Positions 8,981-17,407 of a stretch of DNA of 64,000 nt are shown here, one piece after another. The position numbers and the translations under genes are program-made. Source of the DNA: Myxosarcina sp. GA_180221_E-2-1-MAG-40_15 (lineage in GTDB: Bacteria > Cyanobacteriota > Cyanobacteriia > Cyanobacteriales > Xenococcaceae); contig JAIMKV010000009.1 of NCBI GenBank assembly GCA_020692205.1, forward strand, positions 28,552 through 92,551, written 5' to 3'. The notes under the pieces are model-generated. The model was given only the letters and a program-made list of their open reading frames with translations. It made no database searches and had not been told where the DNA came from. Position 1 is the first letter of the stretch. Every line of letters starts with the position of its first letter.

Positions 8981-9511
8981 TCAATTTTTGGGCTTCCAGT
9001 TCTGATTCGCAATTATCTGCCGAAGACAAGAATCAAGAATACTTGAAGGTGCAGAGGTAACTATCGTAGATGGATAAACCTGATTGCCCCAAACTGGATG
9101 GATCAGCAATGAACATTGTCGATGGCTGCTCACGGGATAGTTTAATATAGCTTTGACCACCGCATTATCATCGAAAGTTATTCCTGGAGGAGCAAAGAGA
9201 GGATAGCCAGTCCGAGGATCAAAAAGATCGCTTTGATATCCTTGCTTCTGTAGTGCCAAAACTAAACTACTGCCAAAACGGATAAATTTTATTCTGAGGC
9301 GATCTTTTTCTTGGGCCACTTTTTGACTAGATTCTTGGAGCGAAATTGATGAGTGTTGCAAAATCAGAATTAGATAACTAATTGCAACATTCCAGTCTGG
9401 TAAGAGTTGCTGCCGTTGGTTCAAAACGAATTGGTGTGGTGGAGCAATGCAAATTTGCACTTCTTGTGCTGATTGTTTCGTGTAAGTTTTAAGCGTTGGT
9501 AGCGATCGCAT
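8981..9511 (-). CDS. MMADHC-like protein (methylmalonic aciduria and homocystinuria type D family)
   Basis: A 176-aa soluble protein with a central block EKDRLRIKFIRFGSSLVLAL followed by SDLFDPRTGYPLFAPPG and DDNAVVKAILNYP. I associate this pattern with the cyanobacterial proteins annotated as MMADHC-like. In animals MMADHC (CblD) routes cobalamin to its two target enzymes. The bacterial role is not established, and this assignment rests on remembered motifs, so it is moderate. The gene begins 35 nt after the stop of the cnaT-like gene on the same strand, so co-transcription is likely. Confidence 0.65.
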   Translation of the reverse strand: MRSLPTLKTYTKQSAQEVQICIAPPHQFVLNQRQQLLPDWNVAISYLILILQHSSISLQESSQKVAQEKDRLRIKFIRFGSSLVLALQKQGYQSDLFDPRTGYPLFAPPGITFDDNAVVKAILNYPVSSHRQCSLLIHPVWGNQVYPSTIVTSAPSSILDSCLRQIIANQNWKPKN

Positions 9512-9546
9512 AGCTTATTTCCAAGTTGACCATAGACGGCTCAAGT

Positions 9547-10620
9547 TTATGTGACTTCTAGCTCTTGAACTAAAGTTTGTAATTGAGTTAGTTTAGCGGC
9601 GACTTGTCCTCTAGTCAAAATTGCTTCGGCTAAAGTAAAGCCCGATTCTAGAGTTGTTGCCAAACCAAAACGCCAAAGATAGAAACCACCGTTTAAAATA
9701 GCAGCGGGAAACAGTTGGCTGTTGTCGCCTCGAATAACTTCTTGCATTAGTGCGATCGCTCTTGCATTTGATTGCCAAGGAAGATCAACGCCATTTAAAC
9801 CATAGTCGGCAGGGTTGAGCAAAAGACGCTCAAAATTTGCTGGTGATCGCGGAACGCTTGACTTACTTAAAGCGATAATTCCTGTGCGGCTGCGGGAAAG
9901 ATCACAACTACCTTCCAAGCCTTTAACTAAAGTAAAGTTTTTTAAGGCACGAATTTGCAAAGTTGAGCGAAAACGCTCCTCTGTTGGCGGATGAACAAAC
10001 CCCGCTACTAAATGAGCCTCTCCTCTTATAGGACACCAAATTAACTCGGCGGTAGCAAAAGGAGGACGTTTGCCAATTTGTTCGCGGAAGGTAACAAAAT
10101 TATTCGCAGCAGGAAAATGCTGAGGTAAATAAATAAAGCCAATATGGCTCTGGTTATAGATGCTTTGAGCTTGAGTCAAATTAAACTTAGCAAAGTTCAC
10201 CCCCAACTGCTGCCAAATTTCTATTAAGGGAATACCATATTTGGTAGGCATACAGTCGCCACCATGCAGTACTACAGGTATCTCTGCACTAGCTAAAATT
10301 AGAGCGGTAATAATTGTGACTGGTACAGTGCGCGATCGCCCGTCATAGGGATTTCCTAACACTACTGGCTGATGGTTGTGGTGCGAACAAGCTTCAAGTT
10401 TACTACCTAATAAATCGAATGCATCCAAGATTCCCGCTAACTCTTCTGGAGTAGGGCGTTTGATGCGATGCGCGATGGCAAATGCGCCAATTTGAGCAGG
10501 AGTAGCTTCCTGTAGCAACATCATCGTCGTCGCAGTTGCCGCTTCGGATCGGGTTAAACTTTTGCTGGTGTGAGTCCCGCTACCAACTTTTTTGAGTAAT
10601 TCTCGAAACTCTTCGCTCAT
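9547..10620 (-). CDS. cnaT: Anthranilate phosphoribosyltransferase-like protein, probable CnaT
   Basis: A 357-aa protein with the glycosyltransferase family 3 fold of TrpD. It has the helical N-terminal domain (TPEELAGILDAF) and a nucleoside phosphorylase-like core with VVLHGGDCMPTKYG. It does not match catalytic TrpD closely: the TrpD motif GTGGD is replaced by GNPYDGR. In Anabaena PCC 7120 a TrpD-like protein, CnaT, encoded next to ntcB, is needed for expression of the nitrate-assimilation nir operon and is not a tryptophan enzyme. The adjacent LysR gene here has NtcB features, so I call this CnaT. The alternative is an uncharacterised TrpD2-type protein. Confidence 0.75.
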   Translation of the reverse strand: MSEEFRELLKKVGSGTHTSKSLTRSEAATATTMMLLQEATPAQIGAFAIAHRIKRPTPEELAGILDAFDLLGSKLEACSHHNHQPVVLGNPYDGRSRTVPVTIITALILASAEIPVVLHGGDCMPTKYGIPLIEIWQQLGVNFAKFNLTQAQSIYNQSHIGFIYLPQHFPAANNFVTFREQIGKRPPFATAELIWCPIRGEAHLVAGFVHPPTEERFRSTLQIRALKNFTLVKGLEGSCDLSRSRTGIIALSKSSVPRSPANFERLLLNPADYGLNGVDLPWQSNARAIALMQEVIRGDNSQLFPAAILNGGFYLWRFGLATTLESGFTLAEAILTRGQVAAKLTQLQTLVQELEVT

Positions 10621-10663
10621 GATCTATAAATTAGTTTTCAGGTTTGAAAGAGGTCAACCTTGG

Positions 10664-10687
10664 TTTTTAGCTTTTAGCTTTTAGCTG
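10664..10687. repeat. Dispersed ttagctttt-type short repeat
   Basis: Three consecutive ttagcttt units between the ntcB-like and cnaT-like genes. It belongs to the same dispersed family as the clusters at 4584, 11924 and 47826. The reading is direct; any function is unknown. Confidence 0.5.
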
Positions 10688-10747
10688 TTTGATTATAGTG
10701 ACTCTTATACGGGAAAGGTTTTTAATTTGTACCAGTAGACTAATCTA

Positions 10748-11716
10748 CTATTGGCTGACTAACTGTGAAGTTAATCTTTCTGAAGTTTTGCCCATATCTT
10801 TGACCAACTGGTAAAAATGAGCGATGGGAGGAATCATTAAGCGATCGCGAGTTGTGACCATAACTACTTGGCGGGTGAGAACACTGTTCAGTTCTTCCTG
10901 CTGATTAATTCCTAAGGTTCGATTTACTTGAGAAATCGGACGGATGGCTAAAGTAGGATCATTGTACGAATCAATCAGGGCTTTGTGGGGTAAAAGAGCC
11001 ACCATTTCTCCTTGTCGAATTACGCCGCGAAAAGCATCCAGCGTGTTTAATTCCATTGCCGTCTTAATTTGCACATTTTGATTGTCGAACCAATCTTGTA
11101 CTAGCCTTTGCATCCCATAGCCATCTTTAAACACCACTTGAGGATACTTGACCAACTCTAGAGGCGGGACTTGGTCGAGTTTACTTAAAGGATGATTAGC
11201 CGCCATTAAAACATCAACCTGTTCTTCATATAAAACGGCTAATTCTATTTCTGCTGACGCGGTTAAAAAGCGATTGTTCATGACGATCGCCACATCAATT
11301 AGACCATCTCGTAAAACTTTGAGAGCGCGATCGCTACCTAATGCCGTCACTCTTAACTGGACTTGAGGATAATCTAAACAAAACTGTTGCAAAATTGGCG
11401 GTAAATAGTGGGCGCAAACTGAATGTATCGCCGCGATGCAAAGCTCTGGTTGTTTGCCGGCAATTAAATCGCTACATTCTTGACTAGCTTTAGACCATTC
11501 TTGGCAAATTTTTTGAGCGCGGGGCAAAAGCTTTTCTCCACCTAGAGTTAGCTTGGCTTGGGCGCTACGGTGAAACAGCGGTAATCCTAGGTCTTGCTCT
11601 AAAGACTGAATCTGACGGCTGATTGTTGACTGAGTTACGCCACATTTTTTTGCTGCTTGTCCAAAATTCCCCGTTTCTGTAATTGCTATAAAGGCCTGCA
11701 ATTGCTCAATTCGCAT
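10748..11716 (-). CDS. ntcB: LysR-type transcriptional regulator, probable NtcB
   Basis: A 322-aa LysR family activator. The N-terminal winged helix-turn-helix (residues 1-60) contains GNFGQAAKKCGVTQSTISRQIQSLE. A substrate-binding-protein-like effector domain occupies residues about 90-300 with ALGSDRALKVLRDGLIDVAIV. NtcB activates nitrate-assimilation genes, usually together with NtcA, and responds to nitrite. I base the specific name on the resemblance to NtcB as I remember it and on the adjacent TrpD-like gene, the arrangement of ntcB/cnaT in Anabaena. No NtcA box (gtaN8tac) was found by eye directly upstream. Other cyanobacterial LysR paralogues (CmpR, RbcR, NdhR) remain possible. Confidence 0.75.
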   Translation of the reverse strand: MRIEQLQAFIAITETGNFGQAAKKCGVTQSTISRQIQSLEQDLGLPLFHRSAQAKLTLGGEKLLPRAQKICQEWSKASQECSDLIAGKQPELCIAAIHSVCAHYLPPILQQFCLDYPQVQLRVTALGSDRALKVLRDGLIDVAIVMNNRFLTASAEIELAVLYEEQVDVLMAANHPLSKLDQVPPLELVKYPQVVFKDGYGMQRLVQDWFDNQNVQIKTAMELNTLDAFRGVIRQGEMVALLPHKALIDSYNDPTLAIRPISQVNRTLGINQQEELNSVLTRQVVMVTTRDRLMIPPIAHFYQLVKDMGKTSERLTSQLVSQ

Positions 11717-11923
11717 ACTTTCTCTAAGCGTAAGCAGTTACACATTGTCTCCAACTTACTATTTGTTGAACATAGCTGATTATATGAGGCAAAATTGGTA
11801 TAAAACGCGACATTAATTTAGACCAAACTGTATATAAAACTTTCCAGCCGATGATCTTGACTAGAATCTTTAGTTACGTAGTGTTTTGTTAATTCATTAG
11901 AGACAGGTTAGTTCTTGGTCAAA

Positions 11924-11957
11924 AGCTCTTAGCCATTAGCTCTTAGCTCTTAGCTTT
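11924..11957. repeat. Dispersed ttagctctt-type short repeat
   Basis: Iterated agctcttagc units upstream of the ntcB-like gene. The 305-nt gap 11717-12021 otherwise holds the presumed ntcB promoter region and no gene that I can support. Confidence 0.5.
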
Positions 11958-12021
11958 GATTAGTGGACTGACCTAGACCCATCAATTAAAAATTGACAGA
12001 CCAGTAGGTATAGTGAAGAAA

Positions 12022-13017
12022 TTATTGGGGACGCGGAAATGTTGGTAAATCCACGGCTGCTAAAGATTGTGGCTTTTTATGTTGAGTAGAGTTAGGCGCT
12101 TTTGGTTGCTCGGCTTTTACTTGAGCAGTTGATGCTGACCAAGTAGCTATTTCTGCTGCTGTTTGGATAGTTTCGGCTGTTTTGGCTTGGGTTTGTTTAG
12201 CTGGTATGGTTTGAGATTTGGTTTTGGGCAAGGCAATTTTTGGCTCTGGCATCATCGAAGTCGACCAAGGTTGGATATATCGATTGTGAGGATAATTTTG
12301 GTGACGACTAATAGCTTTTCCTTGGCGAGATGCTTGAGCTTTTTCTTGGTAACGTTTTAATTCAGCGTCACGCTGTATGGCATAACGCTGTTGTTGACTT
12401 AGTTGAATTTGTAATTCTTGACTTTCTTGTTCTTTGGCAACTAATTCAAAAGCCTTATGATTGTATTTTTCCTGTAGTAAGGTACATTCTCGTTCTAGCT
12501 GAGCTGTTTGTTTTTGAGCTAATTCATGTTGCTCAGATAGTTGCTTAATTATTGTTTCTTGACCGTCAATTTGCTGTTGAGAACTGTTTAATTGTTGAGA
12601 AAGCAGCGCAATTTGTTCTTGATAATTTTCAATTTCTTCTGCTTGGTGGGCTAGCAGCAGGTCGCTGCTTTGGGACTTTTCAATATACTTATTAAACTTA
12701 TTGTCGATCTCAGCCAGTTCTTGTTCAAGACGAAATACTTTTTTGAGCAGCTTGCGATTATATTCGCGCAGTTTATGAGCAACTCTTTGCCAGTTCATTT
12801 TTTGAGCTGAATCTTCGGTATTGACTGTACTAAGATTGTTTTCTGTTTGAGCTGCCGCTGAATCGGAAATTTGCTCGGATAATAACTGGTTGTCTTTTGC
12901 CTCAGATTCGCTAACGTTTTTGACTAATTCTTGCTGCTGTTTGATGCGATCACTCTGATTAGCCGAAATAGATTCGGAATCAAAAGAATTATTAGCATTG
13001 TTGTTGGCTTCGCTCAT
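12022..13017 (-). CDS. Coiled-coil protein, function unknown
   Basis: A 331-aa hydrophilic protein with three zones. The first is a low-complexity Asn/Ser/Glu-rich N-terminus (1-75). Next is a long coiled coil of about 150 residues (75-225) rich in Gln, Glu and Leu heptads. The third is a Pro/Thr/Ala/Gln-rich tail ending DLPTFPRPQ. There is no membrane segment or signal peptide. Proteins with this architecture occur in other cyanobacteria without assigned function. Possible scaffold or filament roles are inference only. It is preceded by a 220-nt intergenic region and stands alone. Confidence 0.75.
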   Translation of the reverse strand: MSEANNNANNSFDSESISANQSDRIKQQQELVKNVSESEAKDNQLLSEQISDSAAAQTENNLSTVNTEDSAQKMNWQRVAHKLREYNRKLLKKVFRLEQELAEIDNKFNKYIEKSQSSDLLLAHQAEEIENYQEQIALLSQQLNSSQQQIDGQETIIKQLSEQHELAQKQTAQLERECTLLQEKYNHKAFELVAKEQESQELQIQLSQQQRYAIQRDAELKRYQEKAQASRQGKAISRHQNYPHNRYIQPWSTSMMPEPKIALPKTKSQTIPAKQTQAKTAETIQTAAEIATWSASTAQVKAEQPKAPNSTQHKKPQSLAAVDLPTFPRPQ

Positions 13018-13238
13018 AATATTTGTATTTTTAGTTATTCAGAATACAGCGATGACAAAATCCAAAGCAATCCGTAATTACCCTTAATGGGTATGTAATA
13101 ATTGATCTTGTTGTCAATGATTACGATGCTGCTTTTGCATTTAGTATAAATATAAATTGAGGTAATAATTTTATCTTTTTACTTGGCTTTAGATTTGGCT
13201 AGATATAGCTTATACGTTGCCTCAAAAAATGCCAAGGT

Positions 13239-14294
13239 TTATTGAGTATCAATCATTACTTTTTTTAATAGTTGTTGATGAATTAAAGCTCGATCTATCA
13301 ATGACTGAATTGAAATTTGCTGGCTTGCTTGCCCCTGGGAATAGTGTTCTAGCCAAGCACTGCTAATGATTTGCGGAGCTTGGGGGAGATTGGCTAATTC
13401 ATATCCAGGTAGGTTAAGTTCAGACATTAGCTGAGTAACTTTGGGATCGTAACTTAAAGCAAAACAGCTACATTCTGCTGCTGCTGCCATAATTAAGCTA
13501 TGCAAACGCATGCCGATCGCCATTTTGACATTCTTAAATAATCCTTTTAATTGTTTGGGATTAGTAATTGACATGATCTTAAAGTCTTGTTCTAGCTGAA
13601 GCGCGATTTGTGCAGCGATCGCATTATCTTGAGCAGGTTGAAACGGGATCAGTAAGATAAAGCTATTGCTTTGTGCTTGAAAGTCTTGAACAGCTTGAAC
13701 TAGAGTCTTTAAACGAGCTGCGGTAAGTAAAGGATGCGATCGCAAAATTACTGCTACGATTGGCTTGTCGGTATCTGGCAATTCTGGCGGGGTTTCACTC
13801 TCTAATGCCCAGACAGGATCAGGAGCGATTACCGATTCTATTTGCCAACTAGTCAATAGTTCAGCAGAGGCGGTATCTCTAACGCTCACCGCATCGCAGC
13901 CTAGCAATACCTGTTTAGTCAACCAACGAGTAATGGACTTGTTTAACGGGCCAATTCCTTGAGCCCAGGCGATCGTTTTTAAGCCTCTTTGTTGTGCCAA
14001 AGCCATCAAGCCAGCGTAGTAAAGGGGACTAGCCAAACTGGTAGAATCCTGCATTAAACTACCACCCCCCCAAATGAAAAAGTCAGACTGTTGCAACGCC
14101 CTCAGAATAGCAAAGCTGGATTTACGATGACAACTAGCAACTCCATATTGTTTTTTCGTCGTTTGCGGATCGCCAGATAAAACGATTGGGACAACAGATT
14201 CGGGCAGCATTTGCAGTAGGGAGAGTAGTAACGCTTCGTCTCCTGCATTACCCATGCCGTAATATCCACACAATAATGCTTTAGTAGGACTCAT
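13239..14294 (-). CDS. csaB: Polysaccharide pyruvyl transferase CsaB
   Basis: A 351-aa enzyme of the polysaccharide pyruvyl transferase family, which adds ketal-linked pyruvate from phosphoenolpyruvate to cell-wall polysaccharides. In Bacillus this modification anchors S-layer (SLH-domain) proteins. The sequence shows CGYYGMGNAGDEALL at the N-terminus and FIWGGGSLMQD near residue 80. The C-terminal nucleotide/PEP-binding half contains KMAIGMRLHSLIMAAAAE, a hallmark histidine-containing block. The length is typical. In cyanobacteria the likely substrate is the secondary wall polymer that binds SLH proteins; that is inference from the family. Confidence 0.92.
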   Translation of the reverse strand: MSPTKALLCGYYGMGNAGDEALLLSLLQMLPESVVPIVLSGDPQTTKKQYGVASCHRKSSFAILRALQQSDFFIWGGGSLMQDSTSLASPLYYAGLMALAQQRGLKTIAWAQGIGPLNKSITRWLTKQVLLGCDAVSVRDTASAELLTSWQIESVIAPDPVWALESETPPELPDTDKPIVAVILRSHPLLTAARLKTLVQAVQDFQAQSNSFILLIPFQPAQDNAIAAQIALQLEQDFKIMSITNPKQLKGLFKNVKMAIGMRLHSLIMAAAAECSCFALSYDPKVTQLMSELNLPGYELANLPQAPQIISSAWLEHYSQGQASQQISIQSLIDRALIHQQLLKKVMIDTQ

Positions 14295-14505
14295 TATTAT
14301 TAGCTAATGTTACTTTTAGGTATAGATAATTTTGGCATAGCTAATTTTATTATGTTGAGCTGAAAATCTTATTTTTTTGTCTATTAGCTCTTAACCTTTT
14401 GAGCAAAACAATTTTAGATTTTTACTAATTATTTCGATTCGGCTACTGTAAAACTTTTTATTGCTTACTTATTATCTCGATTCCACTCAACAGAACTTTT
14501 ATCCG

Positions 14506-16221
14506 ATGAATAAACTTATTGTCGATCAGGCATTGGTTCAATATCAGTCGAGCTTAGACAACTTATTAAGCCAGCTACAAGCATTTGCTACAGAAATTAA
14601 TAATCGGCAGCTTCAGGTAACTATACGTAATTTACGGACAAATATTAATGAGCCATTTCTGTTTGTCGTAGTAGGAGAAGTTAAAGCAGGTAAAAGTAGC
14701 TTTGTTAATGCTTTGTTGCAGGCGGATATTTGTAAAACCGCAGCCGATCCCTGCACTGATGTTATCCAACAAATTATTTATAGCCCAGAAATATTTGAAC
14801 AACCCGTTAGTCAATATTTGCGTAAGATTGGTTTGCCCAACGAGATCTTGAAAACTCTCTCTGTAGTCGATACTCCTGGAACAAATACCATAGTCGAAAA
14901 TCATCAGGAGATTACTAAAGAGTTTATTCCCAATAGCGATTTGATCTTTTTTGTTTTCTTTGCCAAAAATCCGTATACCCGTAGTGCTTGGGAATTATTG
15001 GATTACGTTAATAGTGAGTGGCGCAAGAAAGTCGTATTTGTGCTGCAACAGGCGGATCTAGCTAAACCAGAAGAACTAGCTAAAAACCAGGAAAAGCTAG
15101 CAGAATTGGCGGCGCAAAAGGGTATTGAAACTCCCGTAGTGTTTGCTACCTCCGTGGAGTGGGAGGTAAATGGCGAACAGAATCTAAGTGGCTTTAGAGA
15201 AGTAAGAAACTATATTCAGCAAACTCTCAAGGATGGCGGTACTAAAAAATTAAAGCTTCAGGGTGTCGCCAAAACTAGTGAACAAATTATTGATTTACTC
15301 AGAAAAGATTTATTTTCTGTCCAACAGCAGTTAATCAAAGATCGCACAATAGTGAGTAAAATTAAGACTAAGCTGCTACAAAATAAGCGACAGTCAGGCT
15401 TTGAACTAGAATCTCTGATCAATCGATTGCTAGCTAAATACGACACAATTACCGCCAGGGTAAAATCAGACTTTCGCGAAGAATTGTCTCTATTTACCTT
15501 AGTTAAAGGTTCGTTTGCGGTACTGTTTCGCACTAAAAAATCTGCCCCCACCTGGATGGATGAATTAAAACAAAGCTGTGAGAATGAGTTAAAAGCTTCT
15601 TTGGGTGAGATATCTCAGGATGGTATTAAGCATTTTGTCGGTGGCATTAGGGGCTTATTACAAAGCTTGGTAGAGGATCTGCATGAGATTAAAGTCAATC
15701 AAATTAAGACTAATGCGATCGCCATCAACACCATTGAAAGTCGTCAGGAAATAGTCGAAGAAGTACAGCAAAAAGTGGCAACTTTGCTAGACGATAAAAC
15801 TTTCCTTCATTCCATTGAGTCAGTAAATGCCAGCGTTGCCCCTCGGTTTCTTGGTGGTGGTGCAGCTACAGTTGCTGGTACTGCGATCGCTGCCCTGACT
15901 GAAATTGTCTTGTTAGATATTATCGGCACTGCCTTTGCCGGAGTTGGCTTGTTGTTTGCTGGGGGAACATTAGTGCTAAAAAAACGCAAAATTATTAATC
16001 AGTTTGAGGCGAAACTAGACCAAGAAAAAGCCCGTTTTGAACGAGAACTATCGGCTAAGTTGAATTCTAAATTAGATATTATCTATGAAGAAATTGAGCG
16101 TAATTTTGTCAATATTTACGATTACGTTGAAGCCGAAGAACAAAAGGTTTTACCTTTAGTAAATCGGTTTGAACAAATAGAACAAGAAGCGAAACAATTG
16201 ACAATGGGTAGCCAAGACTAG
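14506..16221 (+). CDS. Dynamin-like GTPase (bacterial dynamin-like protein)
   Basis: A 571-aa protein of the dynamin superfamily. The GTPase domain has P-loop GEVKAGKSS near residues 57-65, switch region DTPGTN near 122 and a G4-like LQQADL in place of the classical (N/T)KxD. A long helical stalk follows. A hydrophobic hairpin near residues 455-490 (VAGTAIAALTEIVLLDII...GVGLLFAGGTLVL) probably dips into the membrane, and a C-terminal coiled segment returns to the stalk. Such proteins remodel or protect membranes, including thylakoid or plasma membranes. I prefer ATG 14506; a TTG at 14461 would add 15 residues with no clear function. Confidence 0.9.
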   Translation: MNKLIVDQALVQYQSSLDNLLSQLQAFATEINNRQLQVTIRNLRTNINEPFLFVVVGEVKAGKSSFVNALLQADICKTAADPCTDVIQQIIYSPEIFEQPVSQYLRKIGLPNEILKTLSVVDTPGTNTIVENHQEITKEFIPNSDLIFFVFFAKNPYTRSAWELLDYVNSEWRKKVVFVLQQADLAKPEELAKNQEKLAELAAQKGIETPVVFATSVEWEVNGEQNLSGFREVRNYIQQTLKDGGTKKLKLQGVAKTSEQIIDLLRKDLFSVQQQLIKDRTIVSKIKTKLLQNKRQSGFELESLINRLLAKYDTITARVKSDFREELSLFTLVKGSFAVLFRTKKSAPTWMDELKQSCENELKASLGEISQDGIKHFVGGIRGLLQSLVEDLHEIKVNQIKTNAIAINTIESRQEIVEEVQQKVATLLDDKTFLHSIESVNASVAPRFLGGGAATVAGTAIAALTEIVLLDIIGTAFAGVGLLFAGGTLVLKKRKIINQFEAKLDQEKARFERELSAKLNSKLDIIYEEIERNFVNIYDYVEAEEQKVLPLVNRFEQIEQEAKQLTMGSQD

Positions 16222-16433
16222 TAGAAAGGATTAAATTCAGAACATTTTGAAGCGCAGCGTCGGCATAACAATATTAGAAATTGTTGACCCAAAGTTTTTG
16301 TTCTGTCGCTGATGAAGGCTGGATGCTTCGATTCCACTAAAACATCAAATAATAATAATGAAGTCAAAGTAAACGTATTACATTTACTTTGCAAGCAAGA
16401 TATAATAAGGAAAGTTAAAGCTGATAAACTGCC

Positions 16434-16853
16434 ATGCAACAAATAGAACTGGAGTATGATCGCTGGCTAGAGGAACAGATCGAAATACTACGTCAGAGAA
16501 GGTTCGAGCATCTAGACGTAGAAAACTTGATTGAGGAATTAGAAGCGTTGGGGAGAGCAGAAAAGTCATCGGTTAAAAGTCTGGTCTATCAAATCATTCT
16601 GCACCTGTTGTTGATTGACTATTGGAAGGAAGAATCTGAGTATAGTAGAAATCATTGGTTAGCCGAAGTAAATGCTTTTCAACTACAGCTTGAAGATAAA
16701 TTAACCACCAATCTAACTAAACTTGCAGAAGATAATTTGCCCAGGCTGTACGCTCAAGCCAAAAAAAATGCTGTTCGTAAAAGCCGATTGTCGTGCTGTC
16801 GTTTCCCCGATTGCTGTCCTTACACTTTGGAGGATATTAAAAGCCGTGGGTAG
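16434..16853 (+). CDS. DUF29 family protein
   Basis: A 139-aa protein with the DUF29 pattern YDRWLEEQIEILRQRRFEHLDVENLIEELEALGRAEKSSVKSL. The region HLLLIDYWKE and a C-terminal PDCCPYTLEDI follow, the usual end of the family. DUF29 proteins are abundant in cyanobacteria, often in many copies and near mobile or toxin-antitoxin genes; the function is unknown. The gene ends with an 8-nt overlap into the next gene, which implies translational coupling. The preceding gap 16222-16433 shows no supported gene. Confidence 0.85.
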   Translation: MQQIELEYDRWLEEQIEILRQRRFEHLDVENLIEELEALGRAEKSSVKSLVYQIILHLLLIDYWKEESEYSRNHWLAEVNAFQLQLEDKLTTNLTKLAEDNLPRLYAQAKKNAVRKSRLSCCRFPDCCPYTLEDIKSRG

Positions 16854-17055
16854 ACCGAAACTAGAGCGTACTGTGCTACAAGCCAGGGTTAACCCCGATA
16901 CTCCTGAAAAGCTCAAGCAAATGGCTTTACACCTGGGTTATCAATGGGGGGCAGATGGCAATACAGGAGCGTTACTAGATGCGATCGCTTTGATGCCGAT
17001 CGAGAGATTAAAGGAGTTACTAACAGATATTAGGTTACCAAAAGATGCTTACTGA
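16846..17055 (+). CDS. Small protein of VGRPKLE...VNPDTPEKLK type, probably DNA-binding
   Basis: A 69-aa protein with a GRPKLERTVLQARVNPDTPEKLKQMALHLGY start and a GALLDAI end. The pattern of a short beta strand followed by two helices is reminiscent of ribbon-helix-helix-like small cyanobacterial proteins. I place the start at GTG 16846, 13 nt after a good ggagg (16829-16833), because the reading frame further upstream overlaps the DUF29 coding sequence in another frame. The 8-nt overlap with the DUF29 stop suggests the two proteins are made together. A transcriptional or partner role is inference. Confidence 0.6.
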   Translation: MGRPKLERTVLQARVNPDTPEKLKQMALHLGYQWGADGNTGALLDAIALMPIERLKELLTDIRLPKDAY

Positions 17056-17173
17056 GCGAGCTTGTCACTAACATAACGATTGAGACTTATATTTTGCATT
17101 GACCAAATTACTCTATAACTATAATGTTCATGGTCAATCATTGCTTATTTCCTCCATTTTTATAATTGCAGCA

Positions 17174-17200
17174 AAAACCTGCCTTACTTGGTAGGGTTTT
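17174..17200. terminator. Candidate intrinsic terminator between convergent genes
   Basis: An imperfect stem of aaaacctgcc with ggtagggtttt around a ttactt loop, followed by gcttctccttttttg on the plus strand. It lies between the small gene ending at 17055 and egtD ending at 17408, where a bidirectional terminator is expected. The 352-nt gap holds no other supported feature. Confidence 0.55.
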
Positions 17201-17407
17201 GCTTCTCCTTTTTTGTCTTGAATATTGCTTTCAACACTTTTACCATAGAGGAATGGATAGCTTTTTTCCTAATTTATAAAAATTGTCCGAACCATTGGGC
17301 TATTAACCTACAATCAAAATAATTTAATAGCTTTCAATTTATGGTATTGTTCTTTTTGTCAATACAAATTGGCTTTAATAGTAAGATATATCTTGTTAGT
17401 TATCTAA

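Noticed and set aside
8768..9046. 92-codon plus-strand ORF upstream of the RRM gene
   Set aside because: Runs across the likely leader of the rbp gene and into antisense of the MMADHC-like gene; text is not protein-like.
14461..14505. Longer N-terminus of the dynamin-like GTPase from TTG 14461
   Set aside because: An ATG at 14506 gives a normal start to the domain and the extra 15 residues show no conserved feature.
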